Assembly (NCBI GenBank): GCA_023144715.1
Contig: JAGLFC010000020.1
Span: 1 to 36,326, forward strand
Length of the DNA stretch: 36,326 nucleotides
Direction of reading: 5' to 3'
Source of the DNA: Gammaproteobacteria bacterium
GTDB lineage: Bacteria > Pseudomonadota > Gammaproteobacteria > GRL18
In this document: piece after piece, positions 16,276 to 25,374 of the stretch
Numbering within the stretch: position 1 is the first letter of the stretch
Layout: every line of letters begins with the position of its first letter
Notes under the pieces: generated by a model
Database searches by the model: none
Told to the model about the DNA's origin: nothing
Seen by the model: the letters and a program-made list of their open reading frames with translations, nothing else
Program-made: the position numbers and the translations under genes

Positions 16276-17418
16276 ATGAAAAAAAAATTACGAGTTATAG
16301 TTTGTGCTTTAGCTAATTTAGATAATAATCCACGTCCAAATAGAATGGTTAACTATTTTAAAGATAAGACTGAATATGAAGTATCATATTTAGGTTTTAA
16401 TTGCACACTGCCAGATATAAAATTTTTTAAAATAAAAGAAAATAATTATTTTCACATTAAACTTATTCGTCTTTTTTCAAAATTATTTAGGTTATTTACT
16501 GTTATTGAAAAGATAACTTACACTATTGATCCAGTAATAGACTTTAATGATTATGAACTTGTGATTTGTCATGATATAAAGTTACTTCCTTATATATTAA
16601 AATCAAAAAGATCGTTTAAAATTATTTTTGATGCTCGTGAGTATTATCCAAAACATTTTGAAGATAAAAGAATTTGGAAAATTATTAATGCACCATTTTT
16701 AGATTATTTATGTAAGAAACATTTATCAAAGATTGATTATGGTATTACTGTTTCAAACGGTTTAAAAAAAGGATATAGTGAAAATTATTCTATTGATATG
16801 GATATTTTTTATAGTTTACCACCTTATATTAATCTACCTGTTAGAAAAGTAGGGAAAATAATAAGATTTATTTATCATGGAAATTCAAATGAAAGTAGAA
16901 AAATTGAACAATTGATTTATGCAATGGATAATGCCAATGCTAATATTTTATTAGATCTTATGCTTGTAGGTAATAAAAATGATGTCAAGAAATTATTGTT
17001 ACTAACTAAATATCGTTCCAATGTTAGGGTAATAGAAGCCGTTTCTTTTAATGAAATTATTATAACATTAAATAAGTATGATGCAGGGGTCATATTTTAC
17101 CCACCTTCTTCATTTAATCTCGAATACTGCATGCCTAATAAATTATTTGAATGTATTCAGGCAAGAATTCCAGTTATTGTTGCACCTCTTACTGATTTAA
17201 AAAAATTTGTAATTTCAAATAAAATTGGTGTTGTTTCATCAGGTTTTAATTCATTGTCATTGGCAGAAAGTTTTAATGATTTAGACTCCGATACTTTATA
17301 TCAATTCAAACAGCAGTCTGATAAATTAGCTAAAATTTATAATCAATCGAAAAATAATAAAGCAATGGATATTATTATAAAACAACTATTTTTAAATACA
17401 TCGACTTTAAGCAATTAA
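16276..17418 (+). CDS. Glycosyltransferase, GT4-like
   Basis: A 380-residue cytoplasmic glycosyltransferase with a GT-B-type layout. The N-terminal half has KLRVIVCALANLDNNPRPNRMVNYF and the central FDAREYYPKHF, GITVSNGLKKGY. The C-terminal donor-binding half has FIYHGNSNESRKIEQLIYAM, NEIIITLNKYDAGVIFYP and NLEYCMPNKLFECIQARIPVIVAP, whose paired glutamates resemble the E-x7-E region. It probably adds a sugar to the repeat unit; donor and acceptor are unknown. Its base content is very AT-rich like the preceding gene. The stop abuts the wbpI start. Confidence 0.83.
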   Translation: MKKKLRVIVCALANLDNNPRPNRMVNYFKDKTEYEVSYLGFNCTLPDIKFFKIKENNYFHIKLIRLFSKLFRLFTVIEKITYTIDPVIDFNDYELVICHDIKLLPYILKSKRSFKIIFDAREYYPKHFEDKRIWKIINAPFLDYLCKKHLSKIDYGITVSNGLKKGYSENYSIDMDIFYSLPPYINLPVRKVGKIIRFIYHGNSNESRKIEQLIYAMDNANANILLDLMLVGNKNDVKKLLLLTKYRSNVRVIEAVSFNEIIITLNKYDAGVIFYPPSSFNLEYCMPNKLFECIQARIPVIVAPLTDLKKFVISNKIGVVSSGFNSLSLAESFNDLDSDTLYQFKQQSDKLAKIYNQSKNNKAMDIIIKQLFLNTSTLSN

Positions 17419-18510
17419 ATGATGAAAATTATTACCATAATCGGTGCAAGACCACAATTCATCAAAGCCTCTGTTGTGTCCAGAGCTTTTGCCCTACATA
17501 AACCCTCTATACAAGAGATGATTATTCATACGGGTCAACATTATGACTCTAATATGTCAGATATTTTTTTTAATGAACTTGATATTAAAAAACCAGATTA
17601 CAACCTAGGGATAGGGGGGGGATCACATGGACAAAATACAGGACGAATGATTGAAAAAATTGAAACTGTTTTACTTCATGAACAACCCGATTGTGTTTTA
17701 GTGTATGGTGATACAGACTCGACATTAGCAGGCACTTTAGCCGCTGTAAAACTTCATATTCCTATTGCTCATATTGAAGCGGGTTTGCGTTCATTCAATC
17801 GTCAAATGCCAGAAGAAATTAACCGTATATTAACAGATCATGCTGCTAATTTACTATTTACTCCCACTAATATTGCCACAAAAAATTTATCTAATGAAGG
17901 AATCAAGGGCGATCAAGTACAACAATTAGGGGATGTAATGTATGATGTTGCTCTTTATTATGCACATAAAGCTGAAAAAAATAGTCGCATACTAAAGACT
18001 GAAAAACTGGATTCAAAAAATTATATTCTGGCTACTGTACATCGTGCAGAAAATACAGATAATATTACTCAGATGAAAAATATTCTTTCTAGTTTTGCTG
18101 CTATCAATAAAATAATAGTTTGGCCTATTCATCCGAGAACAAGAAAACGTATTAATGACTATGGTTTAGCCATACCTCATACAATAAAATTGATAGATCC
18201 TGTTGGATACTTAGATATGGTGATGCTTGAAAAGCATGCGTCTCTTATTATTACAGATAGTGGTGGTGTCCAAAAAGAGGCTTTTTTTCATAAAGTGGCG
18301 TGCATTACTTTAAGAGAAGAAACAGAATGGTTGGAACTCATAGAATTAGGTGCAAATATACTCCATTCAACGATAGGCTTTGAAAAGGAAGTGTTATCTA
18401 ATTTTAATAAGATATTTAAAGACAATCATAATATTTATGGATCAGGTAATGCGGCTGATAAAATAGTTGACTATTTATATTATGAACTAAAAAAATCAAA
18501 TAAAGGCTAA
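17419..18510 (+). CDS. wbpI: UDP-GlcNAc3NAcA 2-epimerase, WbpI/WlbD
   Basis: This 363-residue UDP-GlcNAc 2-epimerase-family enzyme is expected to convert UDP-2,3-diacetamido-glucuronate to the manno form, the last step of the pathway begun by wbpB. Matching motifs are TIIGARPQFIKASVVS, IHTGQHYDSNMSDIFF, VYGDTDSTLAG, HIEAGLRSFNRQMPEEINR, HRAENTD, IHPRTRK and TDSGGVQKEAFF. A close relative, WecB, acts on UDP-GlcNAc; the three other wbp genes favour WbpI. It begins directly after the previous stop. Codons 66-68 contain a G8 run. Confidence 0.9.
   Translation: MMKIITIIGARPQFIKASVVSRAFALHKPSIQEMIIHTGQHYDSNMSDIFFNELDIKKPDYNLGIGGGSHGQNTGRMIEKIETVLLHEQPDCVLVYGDTDSTLAGTLAAVKLHIPIAHIEAGLRSFNRQMPEEINRILTDHAANLLFTPTNIATKNLSNEGIKGDQVQQLGDVMYDVALYYAHKAEKNSRILKTEKLDSKNYILATVHRAENTDNITQMKNILSSFAAINKIIVWPIHPRTRKRINDYGLAIPHTIKLIDPVGYLDMVMLEKHASLIITDSGGVQKEAFFHKVACITLREETEWLELIELGANILHSTIGFEKEVLSNFNKIFKDNHNIYGSGNAADKIVDYLYYELKKSNKG
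17614..17621 (+). repeat. G8 tract inside wbpI
   Basis: Eight consecutive G residues encode the start of Gly-Gly-Gly-Ser near codon 66. A one-base slip here would truncate the epimerase after about one fifth of its length, so the run could act as an on/off switch. Confidence 0.8.
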
Positions 18511-18516
18511 AGTAAA

Positions 18517-19665
18517 TTGAAAAATGTTTTGATTGTTGCATATTATTTTCCACCCTATGCAGGTGTCACTGCTAGGATAGAAAAAAATTATAAATATTTA
18601 CCAAAATTTGGTTGGAATCCTTTAATTTTAACCGTTGATCCTCGTTATTATAATGAAAAAGTGATTCTAGAAAAAAATATTCAGTCGAGTAATATCTATC
18701 GTATTCCCTATATAAAAATTCCCTTTGCTTCATTACTGGTAAGAGGATTTCTTCCATTATTAGTATTAATCTATAGCCTATTTAATTATAAAAAAATTAA
18801 TGCTATTTATTTGACAGGAGGTGTATTTTTTCCATTTATTGTGACTACAATTGTGACTGGAATTTTTAAAATGCCGAGCATTCTTGATTTTAGGGATTCA
18901 TGGAGTATTAACTATGGTTTTGATGGCAGAAAAAAACAAGGATTTAAAGCCAATATAAAAGAAAAAATATTAGGTGTACTCGAAAAAATATCAATACATT
19001 ATGCCACTGAAGTAATCTTTGCCACGTCACACTTGCAAGATGAATATGAGCAGTTATTTCCAACATATACCCATAAATTTCATACCATCAATAATGGTAT
19101 TGATCCAGATGATTTTGTTAATATAACACCAAAAAAAATAACACAAGGGAAAACAATTATAGTAACAGGTAAATTTTATCTTTATACGCCAAGTGTTATC
19201 CCTTATTTTATGGAATTATTAAAAAATTACTCTGATATTACGTTTATATATGTGGGGAGTGAACATGAAATTATAAAACAATTTGCAAAACAATTTAATG
19301 TTCAAAAACAAGTGATTACTTATAAGTATCAACTGTATGAAAAAACATTAGAGTTAATTGCAGGTGCAGATTATTGTATTGTTACAAATGGCATGGTTAA
19401 TGGCCTAGGAACAAAAATATTTGATTATTTGGCTCTATCAAAGCCTGTTCTTTGTTTTGTTCCAAAAAATTCTATATTAACAACCACATTAGGATCATTA
19501 GATAATATTATTATATGCGAACCTAAATATACTTTAACGACAGTTGATAATGGAATTAAAAAATTAATTCATTCAAACAATATGGATAATCAAGAAGTAT
19601 TAAAAGATTTTTCAAGAGTCTATTCATCAGAAAAATTAGCTCAGTATTTATCTAAAATTTCTTAA
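18517..19665 (+). CDS. Glycosyltransferase, GT4 family
   Basis: A 382-residue GT-B glycosyltransferase. The start NVLIVAYYFPPYAGVTARIEK is typical of GT4/WbuB-like enzymes, followed by LDFRDSWSINYGFDGR, HTINNGIDPDDF, and a donor-side GLGTKIFDYLALSKPVLCFVP. A hydrophobic stretch near 70-90 may touch the inner membrane. The start is TTG at 18517 with AAGG eleven bases before it, six bases after the wbpI stop. It is the last gene of the polysaccharide locus and is convergent with pbpG. Donor sugar unknown. Confidence 0.87.
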   Translation: MKNVLIVAYYFPPYAGVTARIEKNYKYLPKFGWNPLILTVDPRYYNEKVILEKNIQSSNIYRIPYIKIPFASLLVRGFLPLLVLIYSLFNYKKINAIYLTGGVFFPFIVTTIVTGIFKMPSILDFRDSWSINYGFDGRKKQGFKANIKEKILGVLEKISIHYATEVIFATSHLQDEYEQLFPTYTHKFHTINNGIDPDDFVNITPKKITQGKTIIVTGKFYLYTPSVIPYFMELLKNYSDITFIYVGSEHEIIKQFAKQFNVQKQVITYKYQLYEKTLELIAGADYCIVTNGMVNGLGTKIFDYLALSKPVLCFVPKNSILTTTLGSLDNIIICEPKYTLTTVDNGIKKLIHSNNMDNQEVLKDFSRVYSSEKLAQYLSKIS

Positions 19666-19689
19666 TAGATGAAAAAAATACCTCTTTAT

Positions 19690-20595
19690 TTATTTGCCCT
19701 TGAAATATTGAGCTAGTTTCATCTGTTCATAATTTTTGGCACGTTGTTTAATTTTACCTTGTTTACCTGTTTGTAGCCATTTTTTGATTCTATTGGCATC
19801 ACCAATTGGGCTACGTTTACCATAAGAATCTAAAAGTACCATAACAACATCTTTATTATTTACTTTTCGTACCACTGTTAAACAACGTCCTGCTTCATCA
19901 AGATAACCTGTTTTACTTAATTTTATATCTTTATTACCTGTGCGAATTAATAAATTAGAATTAGTATAGCCTAAAATATAACGTGGTTTTTTAAAACGAG
20001 CGGTATACACTTGGGTGGTAGTATATTTTTTTATTAATGGATATTTTGTGGCTGCTCTCACCATTTTGGCTAAATCAGAGGCTGTTGATATATTTTTTTC
20101 TGATAAACCTGTTGCATTCACAAAGCGTGTTTTTTTCATACCTAATAATTTTGCTTTGGCATTCATGGCTTTAATAAAGGCTTTTCTACCTCCCGGATAC
20201 GTTCGAGCTAGTGCCGCAGAAGCTAAATTTTCTGAAGACATTAGAGCAATTCTTAATGTATCGGCACGACTGAGTTCTGAACCAATGCGTATTCTGGAAA
20301 AATAATTATTAATGATTTTTTTATCGGCTTTACTAAAACGTATTTTTTCTTTGAGAGGGAGTTTTGCATCCAGTATTACCATAGCGGTCATCAATTTTGT
20401 AATGGATGCTATGGGTACAACCAATTTTGAGTTTTTTGCGACTAATACTGAGCCTGTTTTTAAATCAACAGAAATAGCACTAATAGAAGCAAGATTTACT
20501 GATTTTTGACCTTTTGTATTAGCATGAGCATTTAGGCTATAAGATAAAAAGAGTAACACACTAAAGTAACAGAAATTTAAGCAAATTTTTTTCAT
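19690..20595 (-). CDS. pbpG: D-alanyl-D-alanine endopeptidase PBP7
   Basis: A periplasmic serine enzyme that cleaves peptide cross-links in peptidoglycan. The 301 residues begin with a signal peptide (about 1-26, ending NAHAN). All three penicillin-binding motifs are present: S64-x-x-K67 (SITK), S121-E-N123 and K228-T-G230 (SKTGYLDEAGR). There is no C-terminal amphipathic anchor as in DacA, and the length matches PbpG (about 310). It follows truD by 67 bases in the same direction. Confidence 0.9.
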   Translation of the reverse strand: MKKICLNFCYFSVLLFLSYSLNAHANTKGQKSVNLASISAISVDLKTGSVLVAKNSKLVVPIASITKLMTAMVILDAKLPLKEKIRFSKADKKIINNYFSRIRIGSELSRADTLRIALMSSENLASAALARTYPGGRKAFIKAMNAKAKLLGMKKTRFVNATGLSEKNISTASDLAKMVRAATKYPLIKKYTTTQVYTARFKKPRYILGYTNSNLLIRTGNKDIKLSKTGYLDEAGRCLTVVRKVNNKDVVMVLLDSYGKRSPIGDANRIKKWLQTGKQGKIKQRAKNYEQMKLAQYFKGK

Positions 20596-20627
20596 ATAAT
20601 TTTTTTCATCATTGTATATGGATTGAT

Positions 20628-21665
20628 TTAAAATTGAACCAGCTCTCGTAATACGGCGGTTGCATAAGTGCCACTCGGTAGTGAAAAAGATAAAGTGACT
20701 TGTGTGAGTGAATCATCTAAACATTGAATTGACATATTTTTAGGGATTAAGCGTATTGAGCGACGTTCTTGTTTTAACCCTTGTTTTTCAAGTCCAGCAC
20801 ACCATTGAGAAAGTGCCTTTGGTGCTTTTTCTAACGAGTTTTTACCCCATAAAGCAACTGTGGGATGAATATCACCTGTATTAAAACGTTGTTGCAGGTC
20901 ATCATTGATTTCAGGTGCATCAAATATTGAATGTGTTCCTGAAAGCATCATAATATCACCATTAAGTAATTTATCCCAGCCTATAGAAAGAATTCTTTGT
21001 GACAACATTTGATTAAAGACCATAGAACGTGCGGCAGAAAGGATAATACTTTTCTCAGCACGTTTTTTAATTTTTATATGACCATTAAACCAACGAGCTG
21101 CACGACTTAAATTATTATAATCATATCCAAAGCGTTGCTGTGCAAAGTAATTAGGGATACCTAATGATTGAATTTGATGGACTTTTTTAATGAGTTCATC
21201 CTGATTTGTTTGTTTAAGTTGTCGAAGAATAATATCAAATTGATTATATTTTATGGATCCTCTTTTTAATTTTCTACGATGCAACGTCTTTTTTAAAAGA
21301 GTCACACCTTCCACTTGAAAATTATCCCAATTAGGGGCTTCAATAATTTCTAAATTAATACTAAACCATTGTTCAGTAATCGCATGTCTATCTTTTAATC
21401 CTGCATAACCAATTTCTTTTACTTCAACGCCTACAAATTCTGCGAGTTTCCGTGCTAACCATTCTGTATTGGTATTGATCTTTTGAATATATAAATAGGC
21501 ATGTGTCCCTTCACCTTCTGGCTCAAAACTTAATACTTCTCGTACAATAAAATCACTATTTTGAGTTTTAAATTTTGCCTGAGCTTTTGGGGGTTCAAAG
21601 GCATAGGCTAACTCTTCTACTGTATGTATTGGGTAATTAGCTAAGTTATTATTAATGTCTGTCAT
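20628..21665 (-). CDS. truD: tRNA pseudouridine-13 synthase TruD
   Basis: TruD makes pseudouridine 13 in tRNA-Glu. The 345 residues (349 in E. coli) include FIVREVLSFEPEGEGTHAYLYIQK, the catalytic motif GYAGLKDRHAITEQW with D92, the inserted TRUD domain (GIPNYFAQQRFG) and SAARSMVFNQMLSQRI. The end ATAVLRELVQF is also typical. The ATG at 21665 has AGGA eight bases upstream. An earlier ATG at 21722 would add 19 residues without family likeness or a clear ribosome site. Cytoplasmic enzyme. Confidence 0.95.
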   Translation of the reverse strand: MTDINNNLANYPIHTVEELAYAFEPPKAQAKFKTQNSDFIVREVLSFEPEGEGTHAYLYIQKINTNTEWLARKLAEFVGVEVKEIGYAGLKDRHAITEQWFSINLEIIEAPNWDNFQVEGVTLLKKTLHRRKLKRGSIKYNQFDIILRQLKQTNQDELIKKVHQIQSLGIPNYFAQQRFGYDYNNLSRAARWFNGHIKIKKRAEKSIILSAARSMVFNQMLSQRILSIGWDKLLNGDIMMLSGTHSIFDAPEINDDLQQRFNTGDIHPTVALWGKNSLEKAPKALSQWCAGLEKQGLKQERRSIRLIPKNMSIQCLDDSLTQVTLSFSLPSGTYATAVLRELVQF

Positions 21666-21839
21666 TGTTTTTCCTACTGTATATTGAGCGATAGTATAAT
21701 AGGATTTGGTCAGTTCTAACATAATTTACTTTTAAACAACTCAAATAAATTATAATTGTAAAAATGGATAGGATAAACAATAATTATATGTTTAGATCAC
21801 AATTAAATTCTCTCTTGTTTCAAAAAATGGTAAAAAAAT

Positions 21840-21995
21840 ATGACAATGATTTATCTTTATCTAATAGCTTTGTTTATAGTCTTTATTTATCTTGCCTATC
21901 GCTTGGTACTGAAAAGAAAACGTACTAAAGAGACGTATGAAGATCGTGAAGATGACGTTTTTTATGATGCTGCAAAAAATATTAGACGAGATTAG
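21840..21995 (+). CDS. Small single-span membrane protein
   Basis: A 51-residue frame starting MTMIYLYLIALFIVFIYLAY. It has one hydrophobic span (about 3-20), then a basic stop-transfer segment RLVLKRKRTK and a charged acidic tail ending AAKNIRRD. This N-out or N-in small-protein layout looks coding, and the positive-inside pattern predicts a cytoplasmic tail. It ends 15 bases before norM, so the two may be co-transcribed. No family recognised; no strong ribosome site. Confidence 0.5.
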   Translation: MTMIYLYLIALFIVFIYLAYRLVLKRKRTKETYEDREDDVFYDAAKNIRRD

Positions 21996-22010
21996 TGCGA
22001 TGTTAATGTA

Positions 22011-23378
22011 TTGAAAAAACAACTTCTTTCATTATTAACAATGGCTCTCCCTATTTTTACAACGCAATTAAGTCAAATGGCAATGGGAGTAGTGGATACC
22101 GTGATGTCGGGTCATGCCAGTACGGTTGATTTAGCCGCGGTGGCAGTAGGATCAAGTCTTTGGATTCCACTGGTTTTTTTGATTGTGGGTATCTTAATGG
22201 CAATCACGCCTACTATTGCTCATTATTATGGAGCCAGTGATTATCATAAGATGGGTCACACCATTCGACAATCTTTATGGATTGGGCTGATTCTCAGCCT
22301 GTTGGGTGGTACAGTATTACTCTCTGCTCATCATTTATTTGTGTTTATGGATATTAAAGCACCTATTTTACCCATTGCGACTGATTATCTTTATGCAATT
22401 GCATGGGGAATGCCCGCGATTGCTGGATACCATATTTTACGCTATCTTAATGAAGGCATTGCCAATCTTATACCTATTATGCTGATTGGATTGCTGGGTC
22501 TATTGGTTAATATTTTATGTAATTATGCCTTAATTTTTGGTCATTTTGGCTTCCCCTCACTGGGTGGGGTAGGTGCGGGTTGGGCTACAGTGATCACTCA
22601 CTATTTTATGTTTTTATGCTTATTGATTTATGTTTATAAAAGTAAAAAATTTATTCCGATTCAACTTTTTCAAGCAGATTTAGCACCTCACTTTCAGGAA
22701 TTAAAGACCTTATTAAAACTTGGTCTGCCTATTGGTATTACTTTTTTTGTTGAAGGCAGTATTTTTTCTGTCATTTCTTTATTTTTAGCCTCAATGGGCG
22801 TTGTAACAGTAGCCTCTCACCAAATTGCATTAAGTTTTTCTTCTTTAATTTTTATTTTTCCTTTAAGTCTATCAATCAGTCTGACCATTCAAATAGGGCA
22901 TCAATGTGGTGCAAAACAATGGCAAATGATCAGTGATACGATCAAGGCAGGCTATTTAATCAGTTTTGGTATTTCTATTTTCTCAGCCTTTTTAATCACC
23001 CGATTTTCTACTGAAATTGCATCCTTGTATACGGATAATCATGAGGTCATTGATTTAGCCAGTCATTTAATGATTTTTACAGCCTTGTACCAATTTTCTG
23101 ATGGTATTCAACTGTGTTCAGCAGGTGCATTACGCGGTATGAAAGATACGACAATACCCATGTTATTATCAATTGTATCGTATTGGATCATTGGTTTTCC
23201 CTTAGGGTATACCTTAGCTTTAACGGATATAATAACTGATGCAATGGGAGCTAAGGGATTTTGGATTGGCTTATTATGTGGGCTGACTTTATCCGCTATA
23301 TTAATGACTCTTAGACTTTATGTTAAAAGAAAAAAATGGCTAAAGGGACTGGAGTGTCCAGCCCCTATTTTAAAATAA
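22011..23378 (+). CDS. norM: MATE multidrug efflux protein, NorM type
   Basis: A cation-coupled drug exporter of the inner membrane. The 455 residues give about twelve spans in two halves. NorM motifs are PIFTTQLSQMAMGVVDTVMSG in TM1, VFLIVGILMAITPTIAHYYGA in TM2, GGVGAGWATVI, VASHQIALSFSSLIFIFPL and GALRGMKDTT. The start is TTG at 22011 after the small membrane protein gene; no ATG in frame lies closer to the family N-terminus. A hairpin overlapping the last codons may end the transcript. Confidence 0.92.
   Translation: MKKQLLSLLTMALPIFTTQLSQMAMGVVDTVMSGHASTVDLAAVAVGSSLWIPLVFLIVGILMAITPTIAHYYGASDYHKMGHTIRQSLWIGLILSLLGGTVLLSAHHLFVFMDIKAPILPIATDYLYAIAWGMPAIAGYHILRYLNEGIANLIPIMLIGLLGLLVNILCNYALIFGHFGFPSLGGVGAGWATVITHYFMFLCLLIYVYKSKKFIPIQLFQADLAPHFQELKTLLKLGLPIGITFFVEGSIFSVISLFLASMGVVTVASHQIALSFSSLIFIFPLSLSISLTIQIGHQCGAKQWQMISDTIKAGYLISFGISIFSAFLITRFSTEIASLYTDNHEVIDLASHLMIFTALYQFSDGIQLCSAGALRGMKDTTIPMLLSIVSYWIIGFPLGYTLALTDIITDAMGAKGFWIGLLCGLTLSAILMTLRLYVKRKKWLKGLECPAPILK
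23344..23371. terminator. Hairpin terminator at the norM end
   Basis: AGGG-A-CTGGA (23344-23353) pairs with TCCAG-CCCCT (23357-23366), with a one-base bulge and the loop GTG. ATTTTA follows. It overlaps the norM stop region and separates it from the convergent cotransporter gene. The T tract is short, so strength is uncertain. Confidence 0.45.
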
Positions 23379-23396
23379 GGTGTCATATATTATATT

Positions 23397-25160
23397 TTAA
23401 GAGGCATTTTTAGGGTGCATGACTTGTTTTGATATCGATCTTGCTAATGAATAAATACGAGTTATTTTTTCCATGAGTGAAACTTCAAGACGTGCCATTT
23501 TCCAATAATCATCTTGTTCACCCCCCAAATGATTTGATTTTCTGGATAATATTTTATTTTCATAATGCTTAATTGTTCTTCTTTGATTAATAATGGTTTC
23601 TGCGACTTGCTGATCATTTTGACCAATCACCACGACACTGTCTTCAAGTGTGACACAAATGTCATGATAAAATTCAAGAAAAATTTCTTTTGTTAAATCA
23701 CTGACTTTATACTTATGATCAATAAAATATTGCAATATCTCAGCAATATCATTGCGTATAATAGAAGACTGATTTTGTAAATGAATGGTAGTAGACATCA
23801 TGGCTTGATGATCAAAACTTTCCTGTTCAGTCAGTTCTTCTCTTCGTAATTGGCTTAAATAACCTAATACTGCATCGGCAAGAATATTCACTTTTTCAAA
23901 CTTTAAAAAAATCTCTTTTAATTGTTTGCGATCTTGGTTGACGGTAGCCACTCGTATATTACTAAACATTTCACTATTGAGTTCCGCCATACGTGCTAAT
24001 TCAAGACGTACCTGACCTAATGCAAGACTGGGAGTATTTAAGGTATCCTCCATGATATATTTAGGTTCAATAAGAATACTGGTGTCCTTAGAAGGTTCTG
24101 GAGCAATAAAAACGGCTAATCGAGCAAACCAGCCTGTAAAACCAATGAATATAATGGTATTGATCACATTAAATAATGTATTGGCATTGGCTATTTGTCG
24201 GGGTACAGCACTGGCGAGGCTTTCTCCCTCTGCGACAGGTGATAAGGCGGTGGCAAATTCGGCTAATTGTGGTATAAAGAATAACCAGAGTAAAACGCCT
24301 AACACATTAAATAAGACATGAACAATGGCAGCACGTACTGCTTCAACAGGTTTGCCTATGGCGGCCATCATGGCAGTGACACAGGTGCCAATATTAGCCC
24401 CCATCGCAAGTGCAATGCCTGCGGGTAAACTTAATAAACCTTCACTTGCCATAGCAATAGCAATACCTACAGTGGCAGCAGATGATTGCACCAAGCCTGT
24501 AAAAATAGCCCCAGCAAGCACACCAATCATGGGTTTTTCCATGGACTTTAAAAATTCGATAAAAGGCTCAAAGGTGCGTAAAGGACCCATTGCATCACTC
24601 ATAAGTCCCATACCAAAAAAGACCAGTCCTAGCCCCATTAGCATCATGCCGTAATATTGAATTTTTTCACGTTTGGCAATAAAAGTCATAAAAAAGCCAA
24701 TAGCAATGGGTAATAAAGCATAGGCAGATAAATTAAAGGCGAGTAATTGAGCGGTCATAGTGCTACCAATATTGGCACCCATGATGACTCCAACGGATTG
24801 ACTCAGAGTCATAACACCCGCGGTAATAAAGCTAACCACTAACACGGTGGTCACAGAAGATGAATTCAAAATACCCGTGACAATAGCACCTGTGAGTGCA
24901 CCCATAAAACGATTGGTGGTGAGTTTGGATAATAATACTTTGAGCGTTTCACCCGCTGCTTTTTTTAAGCCATTGGAGAGCATATCAAGCCCTGCAAGAA
25001 AAAGTGCTAAACCACCAAAAAGTCCCATGCCTAATTGCAACCAATCAATAGAAGTCTGTTGAGAGGTATCAATCACTGCTGGAGCAGCTGAAAGTGTGGT
25101 TGCACCTATAAATAATGCAATTAATAGCATAAAACCAATTATTTTATGTGTGGGTATCAT
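23397..25160 (-). CDS. Na+/phosphate cotransporter family protein
   Basis: An inner-membrane protein of 587 residues. After a signal-like first span there are two inverted halves of the NptA/PNaS fold (GGLALFLAGLDMLSNGLKKAAG; GILNSSSVTTVLVVSFITAGVMT; GANIGSTMTAQL; then GLVQSSAATVGIAIAMASEG and GANIGTCVTAM). The C-terminal part (about 375-580) is a PhoU-like helical domain, as in many bacterial members. The substrate is likely phosphate with sodium but is not shown. The ATG at 25160 has AAGG ten bases upstream; the one at 25169 is only one base from it and is less likely. Confidence 0.88.
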   Translation of the reverse strand: MIPTHKIIGFMLLIALFIGATTLSAAPAVIDTSQQTSIDWLQLGMGLFGGLALFLAGLDMLSNGLKKAAGETLKVLLSKLTTNRFMGALTGAIVTGILNSSSVTTVLVVSFITAGVMTLSQSVGVIMGANIGSTMTAQLLAFNLSAYALLPIAIGFFMTFIAKREKIQYYGMMLMGLGLVFFGMGLMSDAMGPLRTFEPFIEFLKSMEKPMIGVLAGAIFTGLVQSSAATVGIAIAMASEGLLSLPAGIALAMGANIGTCVTAMMAAIGKPVEAVRAAIVHVLFNVLGVLLWLFFIPQLAEFATALSPVAEGESLASAVPRQIANANTLFNVINTIIFIGFTGWFARLAVFIAPEPSKDTSILIEPKYIMEDTLNTPSLALGQVRLELARMAELNSEMFSNIRVATVNQDRKQLKEIFLKFEKVNILADAVLGYLSQLRREELTEQESFDHQAMMSTTIHLQNQSSIIRNDIAEILQYFIDHKYKVSDLTKEIFLEFYHDICVTLEDSVVVIGQNDQQVAETIINQRRTIKHYENKILSRKSNHLGGEQDDYWKMARLEVSLMEKITRIYSLARSISKQVMHPKNAS

Positions 25161-25250
25161 AGTCAACATGCCTTATGTAATATTTTATATGCTATAAAAT
25201 ATATTAGTATAATTAGGATTAAAAGTTTATCATATTATTAGGTAAAATAA

Positions 25251-25269
25251 ATTAAGGGTAAACCTTAAT
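25251..25269. repeat. Perfect inverted repeat upstream of the RND operon
   Basis: ATTAAGG (25251-25257) and CCTTAAT (25263-25269) form a perfect 7-base inverted repeat around GTAAA. It lies between the divergent cotransporter and RND adaptor genes, 38 bases after a TATAAT (25208-25213). No T-run follows, so an operator is more likely than a terminator. The 205-base gap is otherwise very AT-rich and shows nothing else. Confidence 0.4.
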
Positions 25270-25374
25270 AGAACTTATGAACAAAAATGATACAATTAAA
25301 AAAAATAAATTGATAATTAGAATATTAATAAATATTAATATTATGATTACAAATAACAATTAAAAAGGTATTTA

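Noticed and set aside
24052..25062. Three long plus-strand open frames opposite the cotransporter gene
   Set aside because: They lie antisense to a gene with clear family motifs and encode low-complexity Pro/Ala/Ser-rich peptides, as expected from its shadow.
25277..25363. 28-codon frame upstream of the RND adaptor
   Set aside because: It encodes mostly Asn, Ile and Lys as random AT-rich DNA does, and has no ribosome site.
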